This document shows, one piece after another, positions 1 to 15,449 of a stretch of DNA of 64,000 nt. The stretch covers positions 496,001 through 560,000 of the forward strand of contig OZ316898.1 in assembly GCA_973895155.1 (NCBI GenBank). Direction: 5' to 3'. The notes beneath the pieces were generated by a model, which saw only the letters and a list, made by a program, of their open reading frames with translations, searched no databases and was not told the DNA's origin. Origin of the DNA: Marsupella aquatica (Eukaryota > Marchantiophyta). The position numbers and the translations under genes were made by a program. Position 1 is the stretch's first letter. The number at the start of each line of letters is the position of its first letter.

Positions 1-1219
1 TGATTACTGAGAGCTTTTGATAAGGAAACAAAAAGCAATCGATGAATGTGCGAATGAGCAATGAACTGTAACTCGGACTCTTCCCTTTCCTTATGCGTGT
101 TGTATCTTCCCTTGGCGGAACTGAAAGGGTGCAAGTTTGTAAGGTTTGGATAGTTTCTCCCTTCGTTGTAGTGTGAGGGCATCATAGTCAAAAGGTCATA
201 TAATGATGATCCCTTTTTACGCTACTGTCCTTAGACGACTACTTACGATCAGGTGTATGCTCGTTACTAGGGGGCACCGTACTAATGCAGGTGTCACGTA
301 GATTCGTGTAAGGTCCAAAAGATGACTGTACCCTAAGCCCTCATTATGGTTGTTTTAACCATTTTTAAGATCATAATTCTCTTTTTACTGCAAGCAACAA
401 AAATTAGGGGTCACACCGTTCATGTAATGATTTTCATGTGTTCTGATTCTTGGGGCAACCACATCCCACTTGCAATTTGTAGAAAGTGAAAGATTGGGCA
501 AGTAAGGTCTGGCCTGACTGGGATTACTAAGTTTCAGGGGTATCATTAAGGACCTCTTACAATTGATATTGTGACTGAAAGCTATGGACTTACTGTCCAT
601 TATGTACCTTTGGGTATGGGATCCAATTGAAGATTTTAAAAGGTTGGAGGGCGGGGGGGCGGGAGGGATGGAGAATTGGTCCGTCCTACGAGGAAGGGGT
701 TATGCCCTCCTCACCTCAATCTCATAGTGTATATATATATTTTTCTTCATTCTTGGTCAGCCACCCAAATGCAACAGCCATCACCACCTCAAGCCTGAAG
801 CCAAGTGCCTTCAATTGAAACTTTCAGTACTATGGGAAAGTTGTTACGGACCCCCATGGGAAGCTCCTTCCAAAATCTCTAGTGGCACGTTGAGCCACAT
901 CATCAAGTTCAGTCACAAACAGGAATAATGATCTTCTCTACAAGAAACAAACAAAACTATTCGTGTTTGATGCAAGGCAAGAAAAACAGTTATACTCAGT
1001 AATAGTAAAAAGATCAAAACTTGGAAAAGTAATTTTTAGAACAACAAACAATTGGGTAAAATATAGTTACCATTTTATGTATTTTCAATGATATACAGTG
1101 TTTCACACTAAAATGCCTATATTTAAAAAAAAATTGCAAGTTTTTGAAAAAACCAACCAAGAAAAATATAAATAGTTAGGACCTCTGGGGTTTCACAGTG
1201 TAAAGCAAAGTAAATAATC
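1..1219. other. Intergenic, nothing recognised
   Basis: No coding region, RNA gene or mobile element could be supported here. Reading frames are short and show no family resemblance. A short TA-rich run (about 729-742) and A/T-rich sequence near 1080-1160 are the only local peculiarities. Confidence 0.5.
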
Positions 1220-1224
1220 AATCT

Positions 1225-1935
1225 TCTTAGTACTTGACAAAATTTGTCAATGGTAGATTGATTAGAAAGCTACTAAGAGAAATTTAGAAACTCATCAAGT
1301 GCTACTTGATAATATCTCCCAATGCAATGTCACACTCACTAAAGTCTAGAGAAATTAGAAACTTACTATCTCCTTAGTACTCGACAAAATCTATCAATGT
1401 TAAGTTTGTTGGAAAGCTAGAATTTCAAAAACTCATAATCTCCTTGGTACTTGACAAAATCTATCAATACTAGGTTCATTGGAAAGCTAGAGAAATTTAG
1501 AAACTCATGATCTCTTTAGTACTTAACAAAAACTTTCAATGTCACACTTTAGAAAACTAGAGAGACTCATGAAATCCCTAGCATGTACTTGACAAAACTC
1601 TCAATGCCACACTTTAGAAAACTAGAGAGATTCATGACATCCTTCGTACCTACTTGACAAAATCTGACATAAAATCTGTCAATGTCTGACTCAAAGTTGA
1701 AAAACTAGAAGAATTCATGAACTCATGATCTTTGTAGAACTTGACAAAATCTCTATAGGTCACACTCATGGGAAAGGTAGACAATTTCAGAAACTCATTT
1801 GGTACTTGACAAAATCTGCCAATGTGAGACTTAGTGAAAACCTAGAAAAATTGATAAACTCATGATCTCCTTGGTACTTGACTCAAGCTACCAATGTGAT
1901 GCTCATTGAAAACCAAGAAGGATTCAGTTAATCAT
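1225..1935. repeat. Degenerate ~70-bp tandem repeat, about 10 units
   Basis: The phrase TACTTGACAAAATCT or a close variant recurs near 1232, 1304, 1379, 1449, 1521, 1587, 1652, 1739, 1804 and 1875, a spacing of roughly 65-87 bases. Each unit continues with a variant of 'caatgtcacactc...gaaaactagagaaatt...aaactcatgatctcc'. Units differ by many substitutions and small indels, so this is an old minisatellite. No coding potential is seen. Confidence 0.8.
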
Positions 1936-3400
1936 GATCTCTTTTCCTACTTATCTCCCACTGAAACCTTTTTTGCTAAACACTTACAAGCATTTTAAGC
2001 AAATCAAAACATTGAGAATGAGTCTAACATCGGCAGATTTTCTAATTACCAACAAGATTATGGGCCTCAACCCATTTGGTTTTCATGAGTTTGATAAATG
2101 GGTTAATGACCATTTGGGCTCAAACTTCTAAGTGACCTACTGTAAAATGTTGCTCAGAGGAATGTTGAAAACTGGAGCTGATGCTCCCCGTATTGGAATA
2201 TTTGGGTTGGGTTCATAATTAGACAATGATTTGGAGACGAGTTGGAGATAAACACTGGAATAAATAATGAATTGCAACATGGAAATGATCCAAGATCAAA
2301 GTTGATCTAGGCAATTAGCTTCAATGATCATAAAGGTACAAGCAATTCAAAATATCGGGAAGCAAGATGAACACCAATATGGAGATCCAAATCCCTTCAT
2401 CTTCCAAGGTGTTCCATGATCCACATCCTTTATTCACGTAATCATAGGTGGTCAGATAGGACTCATGACACATGGCACATTTACCTTTGATAATGGGTTT
2501 GATACAACACTTGAAATATTTCCAAGTTCTTATCTCTCATGGAATCTAGGATAGCATAGGGAGACGGGTCCAGAAGCTAATTTAGGTTATTAGTTAAATG
2601 CTGAGCCCACGAGCTTCCACGAGCTTCCATGAGAGACAAGAACTTGATAAAAGTCCCAAAGATTGACTCCCGCAACTTTTATGGGAGTTCTCATAACTCT
2701 TGGATTATGAAAAAACATCATTCTGGTTTGGCCTAGTTTTGAGACGCCCTATTGGGAACATCTCCACAGGAAACTCTGCAAAGAAACCAAGAGACAACAT
2801 AGGCGGTGTTGAGCAAATTTCACTATGTTATCTTAACTAGGGCTACACAGGTAACTCTATAAAACTAAGAATAAATGACTAACATATACATGTCATGGTA
2901 AAAACTTGTCGTGTACTACAGTACTAGGGAAGCCCTTTGGTAGACGGGCATTGATGCCAGGTGGGCGGAGTGCGCGGAAGAGCTGGACGAGAGTCCGCTG
3001 ACTAAGGCAGTCAAGCGTGTATAGAGTGCTATGGAATGGACTCTGAGGGGAGAAGAGGGTCATGGGAGCTGACACAATGACCTTGCGGGGGAGGGGGAAG
3101 AGAGGGAGAGAGGACGAAGAAGAGTGGTGAGAGACCGAGAGAAGAAGAGAGCAGAGAAACTCAGGCGAGGCGTTCTTCCCTTGCTGCTGCGGGTTCGTCG
3201 CGTGGTGGTGGTGGTGGTGGACTGGTGTGTTGGTTTCGGAGGGATCGGACGAGACGGAGCACGCGGAAAGCAGCGAAAGGGACAACTGAGATCGTAGGCA
3301 AGTGTTGGCGAGTCGGGGGAGCGATTTTGATGGTGTGAAGGAAGGGGATCGGCAGGTAATGAACCATCGAGCGAGAGAAGGCAAAAATTAGTAGAGGTCG
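1936..3400. other. Intergenic and upstream region of the PP2A gene
   Basis: No gene is recognised. From about 3080 the + strand becomes strongly GA-rich up to the start codon at 3549, with a short GGT trinucleotide run near 3203-3220. This looks like the 5' leader and core promoter area of the phosphatase gene. No TATA box could be assigned with confidence. Confidence 0.4.
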
Positions 3401-3548
3401 ACGAGGAAGAGCAACAGGGCGAGAGGATTGCGGGAGCTTGTGTGTTTCTTACGGGGGAAAGTGGGACTAGGATCAGGAGTAGGGGGAGGACGAGCGGGGA
3501 AGAGGAGAGGGTAGGGTTGAAGACAACAAGAGAAGGAGGGCAGGAGCC

Positions 3549-6998
<3,450 letters not shown>

Positions 6999-8300
6999 AG
7001 AAAGCTGGCTCTCTGGGACTGTCACAGAGTAGAGATCTGCTGTATGGTTCCTAGAAAGCATATTTTTTAATGAAAATATGAGAACATTCCATTTACACTC
7101 CTGTACCCACGTGAACGTGTTGGCCACGATACCGCGTTGTCTGTAGGTTTGCAAGGCCTCCCACACTCAGGGCCATTGTAACGTTGTTAATCTTTTACTT
7201 CAGCATTGCTCCACCTCGCTTGCCTTGCCTCCATTGGAATACCATGAGTGATTTGACAACTTTGTTTGTCACTGAAGACTGTCCCAGTGGGCACTTGGAC
7301 ATGAAATCATGGGATTTTTGGTATCCCATCTGCTCATGGGTCGCGGAAACCTTCATAATTTCAATGGAGTTACGTCACAGAAGGATGAGTGAGAGAACTG
7401 ACCTAGTAAGGAGACCGGTGGTGTTGATCTTCCAGTAGAGATGCTCAGAACTAGGCAGGCAAAGTGGTTGTTCTGAGTTTCCACTGGATGTCAGGCGAGC
7501 CCCTTTGTTTATAAGTTATCTGTGGCCAGCGTCAATGTTACTCTCGAGGTACTGGTAGTGGACAGTAGCTTTGGACAATCTTGTTGTTCCCTCCAACTCC
7601 GAGCTGCTGGTGTTCTTCAGAATGACGCACAATGCCCCGGTTCCGTGTTTAGTGAGAGAGTGGTTTAGTTGTCACCGTAGACATGTAGGTAGAAGTTTTG
7701 GGTCTTCAGATTTGTAAACTGTACTACTTTCTAAATGTAGAAGTTTCTGGTGCCTGCATCGACAGTTTCGCAGGGTCTTTCAGCTCTTTGTCACTGCTGT
7801 TTGAAGAGGTCCACTTTGTGCTCTTTTTAATTTGAGCTCCTTTGAGGATGATCATCCAGAAAGTTTCTTAGTGGCATTGCTGTATTGCTTCTTATCGGCC
7901 TTGGTGTGGTTCACCTGTGGTGTATGTTAGGTGGTATAATATGTTGATAGAACTCTGAAGTAGCTTGTCAGATGTCTGGCTTTCTAATTGGCGGAAGAGA
8001 TGGGGATTACCTTTATGGCTGAGGAAGTGTGATTCTTTTTCTTGTCATGTCCATGCAAATCTTAATAATATCCAGTACAAACCACGCCTTTTATCTTGCA
8101 TGTGGTAGATTGAAGGTACCACTGTGGGCAAGATAAGTATCCACCTTTTAAGTCGACAAAATGTAAGGATGTACATTGTGGGAGCGGCCGAGGGCTGTCT
8201 CTAGTTGGTGGATTGCTCATTGAGGGCTTTCCTGGAAATGAATTTGAGTTGCTTGTTCGAGCGGACCATCGAATGACTACATTTCTTCATATTTATTCTT
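6999..8300. other. 3' flank of PP2A gene, nothing further recognised
   Basis: The first few hundred bases probably include the 3' UTR; an A-rich TTTTTAATGAAAATATG stretch lies near 7065. No second gene or mobile element is supported. Short open frames on both strands show no family resemblance. Confidence 0.4.
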
Positions 8301-8637
8301 AGTGGAATCTGCAAAGTTGGGGAACGCACCTCCACCCCCTCTGTATGGGAGATAAGATCCTGTGAGCGGGAACCCAGATTCCTATTGGAACAGGTAGAGA
8401 GCATGCACAGGTAGATTTTGACCTCAATTGCTGCTTCGTCATCACCATAGCTTTTTGAAGACAGCTGCAGTGGAATCTGCAAAGTTGGGGAACGCACCTC
8501 CACCCCCTCTGTATGGGAGATAAGATCCTGTGAGCGGGAACCCAGATTCCTATTGGAACAGGTAGAGAGCATGCACAGGTAGATTTTGACCTCAATTGCT
8601 GCTTCGTCATCACCATAGCTTTTTGAAGACAGCTGCA
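8301..8637. repeat. Perfect tandem duplication of 168 bp
   Basis: The block beginning AGTGGAATCTGCAAAG at 8301 is repeated starting at 8469 with no mismatch that I could find. It ends at GACAGCTGC near 8636. The lack of divergence implies a recent duplication or an assembly artefact. The 168-bp unit is a multiple of three, so frames stay open through both copies, but the encoded peptide is not recognisable. Confidence 0.9.
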
Positions 8638-9020
8638 GAGGTGCACAACGACTTCCAATCCAACCGGTGTCTGTTTATTGGCTTCCAAACAGATTTTTCA
8701 GTCACCAATTCTTCAAATCAGGATTTCGATCACCATCAAATCCTCCAAATCAGACCTTGCAATTTCCTGATCAAAAACTCTCCCGGGTATCCATGATCTA
8801 TCACGCTGCACACAGTTCCCCTTTTGTTTATAGAAATGAATATCACTGGTCATTGGCCAACCCAGAAAATCTAAAGCAATTTGAGCAGCTCAAACGTTTC
8901 TTGGGAAATTTGTCCTCCATGCTACTTAACTACTATTCCCCCTCATGACATGGTGCACTTTGATTACCCAAATAAGTGTCTGATCTAGGTTCCTTTATCT
9001 GTCTCGTATGTTAGATAAAT

Positions 9021-9146
9021 CTGACTTTGGTCTTAGGTCAAGTGCTCCAAGCCATCATCATGGTCTTTGGGTTTGCGGTTGATCTGACTTTGGTCTTAGG
9101 TCAAGTGCTCCAAGCCATCAGCATGGTCTTTGGGTTTGCGGGTTGT
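9021..9146. repeat. Tandem duplication of 63 bp
   Basis: CTGACTTTGGTCTTAGGTC starts at 9021 and again at 9084. Both units run through 'aagtgctccaagccatca.catggtctttgggtttgcgg' with one or two differences. No function can be assigned. Confidence 0.8.
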
Positions 9147-9179
9147 TTGAGTATGGTCTTCTATCCGTCTTTCCTTTGC

Positions 9180-9655
9180 GTATCTCATATCCTTTGGTTT
9201 TTGGTTGAACTTTGGTGATACCGGCGGCTCTTGCAGGCTTTAGCATTAGTCCCTGATTCATCTTTGTTAAATTGTCCACGATGACATCTGACATCCGACT
9301 TGGTATCGTCCATTGGCTCCTTATCCAACCCTCTCAAGTGAGGGATGATGCCCTCCTCCGATTCTTGACCCCCTTTTGGCCTCGGCTTCACACTTGTCTT
9401 TGTTGTTGTCCAATTTGGTGTCTTCATCGTCCCACCAATCGTTTGGAGGAGGGTCCATCTTCTTCTGCTTGTCCTGCTAATGCGCCCTATTGAAGGTGTT
9501 TGCAGCAGCGGCCAACGTCCAACCCAAGGCTTGTCCTCCTCCTTAAAATGCTCATCCAGGGAAGTTAACGCCTCTTCCTCGGGTCAGGTCGGATCTGGGA
9601 TTCTCTCCTCCATGGGAGAGCCTTTTGCGCTCTTAGATCGAGTGTTCTTAGTCAT
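9180..9655 (-). pseudogene. Gag-like N-terminal remnant of an LTR retrotransposon
   Basis: On the minus strand an ATG at 9655 opens a frame beginning MTKNTRSKSAKGSPMEE. It is soon broken by a TGA and continues in a shifted frame with basic, lysine/threonine-rich sequence to about 9185. It lies just inside a primer-binding-site-like sequence (9787-9798) and the long LTR at 9803-11431, where a gag start would be expected. No zinc knuckle, protease or RT was found, so only the 5' end of the internal region survives. The family assignment is inferred from position. Confidence 0.4.
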
Positions 9656-9786
9656 GGCTCCAGCGATCAAAATTGCTCCCAGTTGACCCACCAAACTCGT
9701 CAAAAAACCAAGTCCCTGCAAAAATCTGCTAGGATTTTTGGATTCTGACTTAGTTCAACTTTGGCCCAATCTCTATAAAAGCAATT

Positions 9787-9798
9787 GCTCTAATACCA
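9787..9798 (-). other. Primer-binding-site-like sequence
   Basis: The minus strand reads TGGTATTAGAGC, one base from the initiator-methionine tRNA primer site TGGTATCAGAGC common in plant LTR elements. It is separated by four bases from the inferred LTR end at 9803. This fixes the orientation of the adjacent long repeat as a minus-strand 5' LTR. Confidence 0.6.
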
Positions 9799-9802
9799 CA
9801 AG

Positions 9803-11431
9803 TGGTCGACTTAGCCACCCAATGCCCTCACCAAACCAAGTACTCTTGCCTAAGTACCCTTGGGCCTAAATGCCTTGACGAAACTCCACAAACCAACTTG
9901 ATGTCTCTATCATCGCTAGCAGCAACTCCCATACGAAGCTGCACTCGCTCCTCAGCATGATCATCGCTCAATGGCCTCTATTATCTGCACAAGCAACCAA
10001 CCCCATCGGTAAGAGTAACTCGCTTTGATCTCTGATCCCACGTCATTCATTTGTCTTGCCTCAAGCTCAATAGTTGTTCGTTAATAGGTCAATAGATAGA
10101 GTCTCCCATGCCCGTGTGGCCTTGCCATAAGCTGAAGCTAAGGTTAACACCCATTGTTTGTCCAGAACAACCCTTCTATTGGGTGCCGCCCAAGCTTCTC
10201 CGCTTTCTATCCATTATCAGTTGACCGCCTTGCCTCTAGAATATGCCCATGGCCCAATTAGCTAGCTTGTCCCACACGTCGAGACCAGTTTGGCCTTGAC
10301 TCTAGCAACCATCTTCACAGCTAACTCAACCAAGAGTCCAAAGGCAAGATGCACTTGGACCTCTACACCTGTCCCCTACTATGGATTTCATTCCCAATGC
10401 AAGTTGTCATGGGAAATTGAATGCAGCTTGGCTGCTATTTTGGCAAAGCGAACGCCATTGCAAACCATGAGGACCAAAGGCACCTGTAGACCAATTTGAG
10501 ATTAGCAGGATGTAATCCTCTTTGAGAACTTTCCAACACACCCAAGAAGTCCCCCAACAGACTTCCCATTGAGGAGATATTATCATTTTTGTTCGGTTTT
10601 TGCCCTTAGTAGCCTGACTGCCGCGCTTCATGACTTGGGCTTGCCCTTACCTACTGGGAGCCACTCCCCTCATATATGCTTCTAAAGACCTGTCACTCTT
10701 GACCAACTTTGGTCACCTATTTTTGGCCCTTTACTTGGACTCCCCTAGGCCCTCAGTCTTAACTAATACATGGAGGACGTGCAAACGCTCGAAGGATAGT
10801 TTTTATTCATTTTGAACTAATAATTATAATTATTACCGGTAATGAGGGAACTTTTAATGGTAAAATAGAAATAACAAGGGGTGAACACAAAAAGGGCCCG
10901 ATCGCAGGGGGTCCACTTCTTTTACATGGAGTGAGTGCCCAGGGTTGGACTCCAACCCGATCAACTAGACACGAAGCTAACTTGTTAGGCCCAAAACCTT
11001 CTAATTAAACGTTCGTAGGTGAAGTGTCTTAGCCTGTTTTGATTGGGCTGACACAATGCTCATGCAGGGCCCTTAGAACACATTGTAAGTCTAGGATCTT
11101 GCACAGTTACATCCAAGCTACGTTTATCTCATGCGCCAAGCATCCGTTCTGTATGAACTGAACTTCTTTGGCCTTAGGCTCAAAAGGACCTCTCACTTGA
11201 GCCCTCAAAACTCAAAATCCATCCGGAGGCCCAAAAAATCCGCCTTGACTTGGCCTTTTCCATGACCCGACCAACTACCAACGCAAGTCCAAATCCTTTG
11301 TGTCACCAGCTCAGCGTATTGCCTTTGCTAGTGCAACGCTTCATTGCCCACAACTTTTCCCATAATTAGTCCCAATCGGATGGTCGTGCTAGGGGCCTGG
11401 ACCATAGAGGAGCTCAACGTTGGAGACAACA
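9803..11431 (-). mobile_element. Long LTR (copy A) of a degenerate LTR retrotransposon
   Basis: Read on the minus strand, the block starts TGTTGTCTCC at 11431 and ends CCA at 9803, giving TG...CA termini and about 1.63 kb. The block at 14005-15449 is a diverged copy in opposite orientation. Shared landmarks include 'ctttccaacacacccaagaag' near 10528 and 'gccactcccctcatatatg' near 10660, each matched by its reverse complement in copy B. The primer site and gag-like start lie directly inside it. Divergence is high, so the insertion is old. Confidence 0.65.
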
Positions 11432-11705
11432 ATATTGGAGCTAAGTGATAGGGTAATTGAGTTTTGTGACTATTTTTGCTCAAATTTATCATGATTTTAC
11501 AAGAGTAACCCGACGGGATAGAGATAATAAATGGCCGTACACTATACGTAGTAGAGGCAGAAGCATAGTGCTAAAAGTCTATCCACAATATTCAGGAGCT
11601 TCATAATCACCGTTGTACGCAGACTGGTGTTGTGTAAAAATATAATTGCATCATCCTTTTTGAAGGATAGAAGATCTTCTAAAGCATTTACATTTAGAAG
11701 GTCGC

Positions 11706-12194
11706 ATGACTTGGATTGAAGCATTTGAGGAATGCAATACTCATCACAACCATCAAGTGTTAGACTACTTAGATAAATGTGCTCATGTTGAGACTGAGAC
11801 TCTGGCAGCAAAGATATATTGGATAAGAAAGCAAAAATGTTTCATCCGAAGGAATGTAGCATACTCAAGTGAGAATCTAAAATATAAAATAATGATATGG
11901 TTTGCTCCAACAATGAAAACAACAATCTATGATATATGAGATATTGATATCAACGATGATTGGAAAACAAATTTCTATAAATATTCTAATTTGGGAAATG
12001 CTTCAACTTTTATCCAACATCAATGCAAATTGGTTGGAGACTCTATTATCGATTACATTGAGCCCAACTTTGCGATGCCTCTACTAATAGATAAGCAAAA
12101 AAGATTTATGATTGCGTCAAAAATTGTTACAAAATGCAGTATACAATTGCAATTCAACGAGCAATTCAAAATTTACAATGTTGGTGGAAAGTAA
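11706..12194 (+). pseudogene. Unrecognised interrupted reading frame
   Basis: One frame stays open from 11706 to 12194 apart from a single TGA at 11937-11939. The two halves have consistent protein-like composition (W, C, H and charged residues, for example KLVGDSIIDYIEPNF). It is AT-rich and lies between the two inverted LTR copies. I do not recognise any domain. It may be part of a decayed mobile element, or chance. Confidence 0.25.
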
Positions 12195-12330
12195 AAACCT
12201 TTCTTGATTGAAGCTATTTTGCACAGTATCTAGCTTAACAAACAATTTGGGATTACCATTGGCATTGATCAAAATTGCACCCATAGGAGTTATAGCTCAT
12301 GCCTTATTGATAAGATCGATGCCAAAATTT

Positions 12331-12468
12331 GAGGCTTTGAAAATAGTTGCACTCTTACGATTGCAAAAACGCTGAAAGCATATACAATATTTGGTTATTG
12401 AGGCTTTGAAAATAGTTGCACTCTTACGATTGCAAAAACGCTAAAAGCATATACAATATTTGGTTATT
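12331..12468. repeat. Tandem duplication of 69 bp
   Basis: GAGGCTTTGAAAATAGTTGC starts at 12331 and again at 12400. The copies are nearly identical through 'gcatatacaatatttggttattg'; I see a single G/A difference. No function can be assigned. Confidence 0.85.
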
Positions 12469-12469
12469 G

Positions 12470-14004
12470 ATGTCCATGATAGGGTTAAAATCACTTGCAA
12501 AATAGACTAACTTGCACTTGCAATAAACATTTTCAATCTATTATTTAATTGAAGATATTGGGCAACTTCCTCCCGTGGGCAATACTTCTCTATTTAGGGC
12601 CCTATCATTTAGGCAAAGATGCACTAGATCAAGCGTTGCTAGAAAAAAACAACATAACTTTTTAATAAGATTTCCATAATGCATGTTGTCAATAGTATTG
12701 CACCAATGAGACTATGGCCAAAAGTAGATAAAGTTTTGTACCAAGCTGTTAAGCTTTCATCCCCTTAACGGACCCCTTAGTGTAATCTAGAAAATCCTAT
12801 CGATGTAGTCATAAGTACAAATGGGTTAGATACACCTCATCCCCTAATCTAGTTGTATGTTATGCTAAATGTCATTATATTGGATATTGTTTGTCAATGT
12901 TTTCCCGAACATTCTTTAGGATTGATGTGGAATTATAGCCATCATGGAATTTGCATCAATATGCCTTCTTATCTTCGGTGTCACTTAACCATTCATGCAA
13001 CTAGTGCCCATTTGGCCCACCAAGTACTGCCATTCTTACCAAGGTGAGATTCCTCAACGGATAATTGAACATTGTCTTGGTGCTTTTGAACTTCTCCGTG
13101 AGATATTTAAGAAAGTAAGGAAAAAGCAAAACAATTGCTCATATGAGTAGTTTTTTGGTCACATAAAGCAAAATTATTTAATGTTAGCAATTTTGTTTGC
13201 AATAATCTTAACTATGCAATTTACATTTTCTGAGGGGATTATTATTATTTTTAGTTCCCTAGCTAACAATAAAGTTTTTGCTAATACTTTTTTTTCACAT
13301 TGTTATTTGACTCTTCTCTACCAATGTTCTTATCAACATCAACCTCAACCTCAATTTCAATATAGGAATGCTCCTCGATATCAAACGTTATCCTATTATT
13401 GGGCTGATTCCCTGTGTATGTCTCCAATCCAATTTTGGGCTGGTTTGTATATGGACCTTGTACCAATATTGGGCTCCCAATGTTGGTATGACTCATAAAA
13501 TAAAACTTATTTAATATCATTTTTTTGTTTGTCAAGTGCCTTAGTTTGCTCTATGTTGACTTCCTCCCTCGTTCCGTTCATCCACCCTTACAACCTCGGA
13601 TGGTGCTTTTATCAAATTATTTTTATTTAAACTCTTGGTTGAACATATCATTGGGCACCTATATGTCCCCTTGGCGGTGGCAAAGGTGGTGGAGATGCTA
13701 CTCCCTTAACCCTTCACAGCCATTGAGGCCTGACATAGCTAATTAGCCAGTTGTTGAATTTAGTAAGCTTTCTCATCGAGTCATGTTTGTAATTTGTCTT
13801 TTTTCTAGACCAAGTTCTCAGCCTCCTCTTTGGCACTATCTTGATGCTAAATGTCAAGGTTGATATCTACTTGTAAGAAATCATCAACTTAAACAAGGCA
13901 ACACCATGCTGAACATGACCATACACTTGATCACACTCTACGCTCAAGAGACACCACCATTGACCTATGAATTCACGGAACTTGACTACCTTAACACTTA
14001 GCTC
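12470..14004. other. AT-rich spacer between inverted LTR copies
   Basis: No gene or domain is recognised. Short open frames near 12853-13047 and 13181-13498 are AT-rich or repeat-like (a CAACCTCAACCTCAA run near 13340). The stretch is the spacer between LTR copy A and inverted copy B. Confidence 0.35.
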
Positions 14005-15449
14005 TGGCGTCGCTGACTCTGATGCCGAGCTCCCCTATGGTCCAAACCCGGAACGGCCATCCGGGGAGGACTCAGCATGAGGAGACTTGTGGGCAATGGG
14101 GCGTGGCACCGGCGAAGGCAAGGCGCTAAGCTGGTAACACACACTAAGGACTTAGACTAGCTGGGGGCAAGTCGGGCCATGGGAAAGGGCCGGACTCAAG
14201 GTTGACCGGCCAGACCCTCAACGGACTTTGAGATCTGAGGGCTTGGGTGAGAGCTCCTCTTGGGCCCAAGGCTAATGGAGTTTACTTCATGTACAACGGA
14301 TGCTTGGGGCACAAGATATGGCCTGACCCAAGTTTGGCTGCTTGGGAACACCAAGCGACGACCGGTTCTGAGGGCCTAGGCATGAGCACTGGGTTGACAC
14401 AATCACAACGGGCTAAAGCACTTCACCTAGGGACGCCTAACTAGAAAGTAATGGGCATAGCTAGTTGGTGGCGTGGCCAAACGTGCAAGTTGGGGTTCAC
14501 GTGGGGGGCCAAAATTTGGGGACCAAAGAAGGTCCGAGGGTAGCAGGTCTCCAGAATCATATATGAGGGGAGTGGCGTCTCCCGGGGGGCCTAAGGGCAA
14601 GCCAAAGTCATGAGCCGCGGCGGTTGTGACACTAAGGGGAAATGTCAAATGGAAACGACGATAACTTCCCAACAGGAAGTTTGTTGGAGGACTTCTTGGG
14701 TGTGTTGGAAAGCTCTTGAGAAGGACTAAAATCCTCCTGAGATCAGCTGGGTCTAGGGGTGTCATGGATTCTTGGGTTTTGTGGGGGCTATCTTGGCCGT
14801 TTGCCAAATCTTGCCAAAACAACAGCCAATTAAGTAGCGTTCAGTTTCCCAAGGGAGCTTGGGTTGGGAAGGCGAGGCCAAGTAGGCATGGAGGTTGAGT
14901 TCCAAGTGAACCCTAGGCTATCAATTGGGTGAGAACCGGGAGTTGGTTGTTAGAGTCGGGACCATTCTGGTCTAGGCGTGTTAAGACAAACTTTAGGACA
15001 AGCTACGCTATTTGGGCCATGAGTATGTTCTGGGGGTAGGGTGGTCAGTTGGTGATGGATAGGTATGAGGGGGAACCCGGGCTGCACCCGAAGAGGGGTT
15101 GTTCTCGACAAATAGTTGGTGTCGGCTCTAGTTTTGGCTTATGGCAACGGGGGGACCTATAGTTGACCTAATTACCAATGTCTGTTGAGCTTGAGTTAGA
15201 AAGCTAGACTTGGGGAGATCTAGATCCTGGTGGGTTACTTACCGGAGGGTGTGGTTGCTTGTGCTGACCGTGAGGACCGTTGAGCAATGGTCGTGTAAGG
15301 AGCAAATGCAACTTCATGGGAGTAGCCGTCGGGGGTGCAAGGGGCATCAAGTTGCTTGCTCAAGGAATTTTGTGGAGGCATTCGGGCACCAAAGGCACTT
15401 AGGCATGGGTGGTGGGCTTGGTGAGGGCATTGGGTGGCAAGGTCCACCA
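14005..15449 (+). mobile_element. Long LTR (copy B), inverted relative to copy A
   Basis: This block runs from TGGCGTCGC (14005) to GGTCCACCA (15449), about 1.45 kb. It aligns over its whole length with the reverse complement of 9803-11431, with many substitutions and small indels. Landmarks are 'cttcttgggtgtgttggaaag' near 14690 and 'catatatgaggggagtggc' near 14555. The sequence after 15449 starts CTTATG where copy A has CTTGTGG, so any primer site here is mutated. No flanking target duplication was found. Confidence 0.6.
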
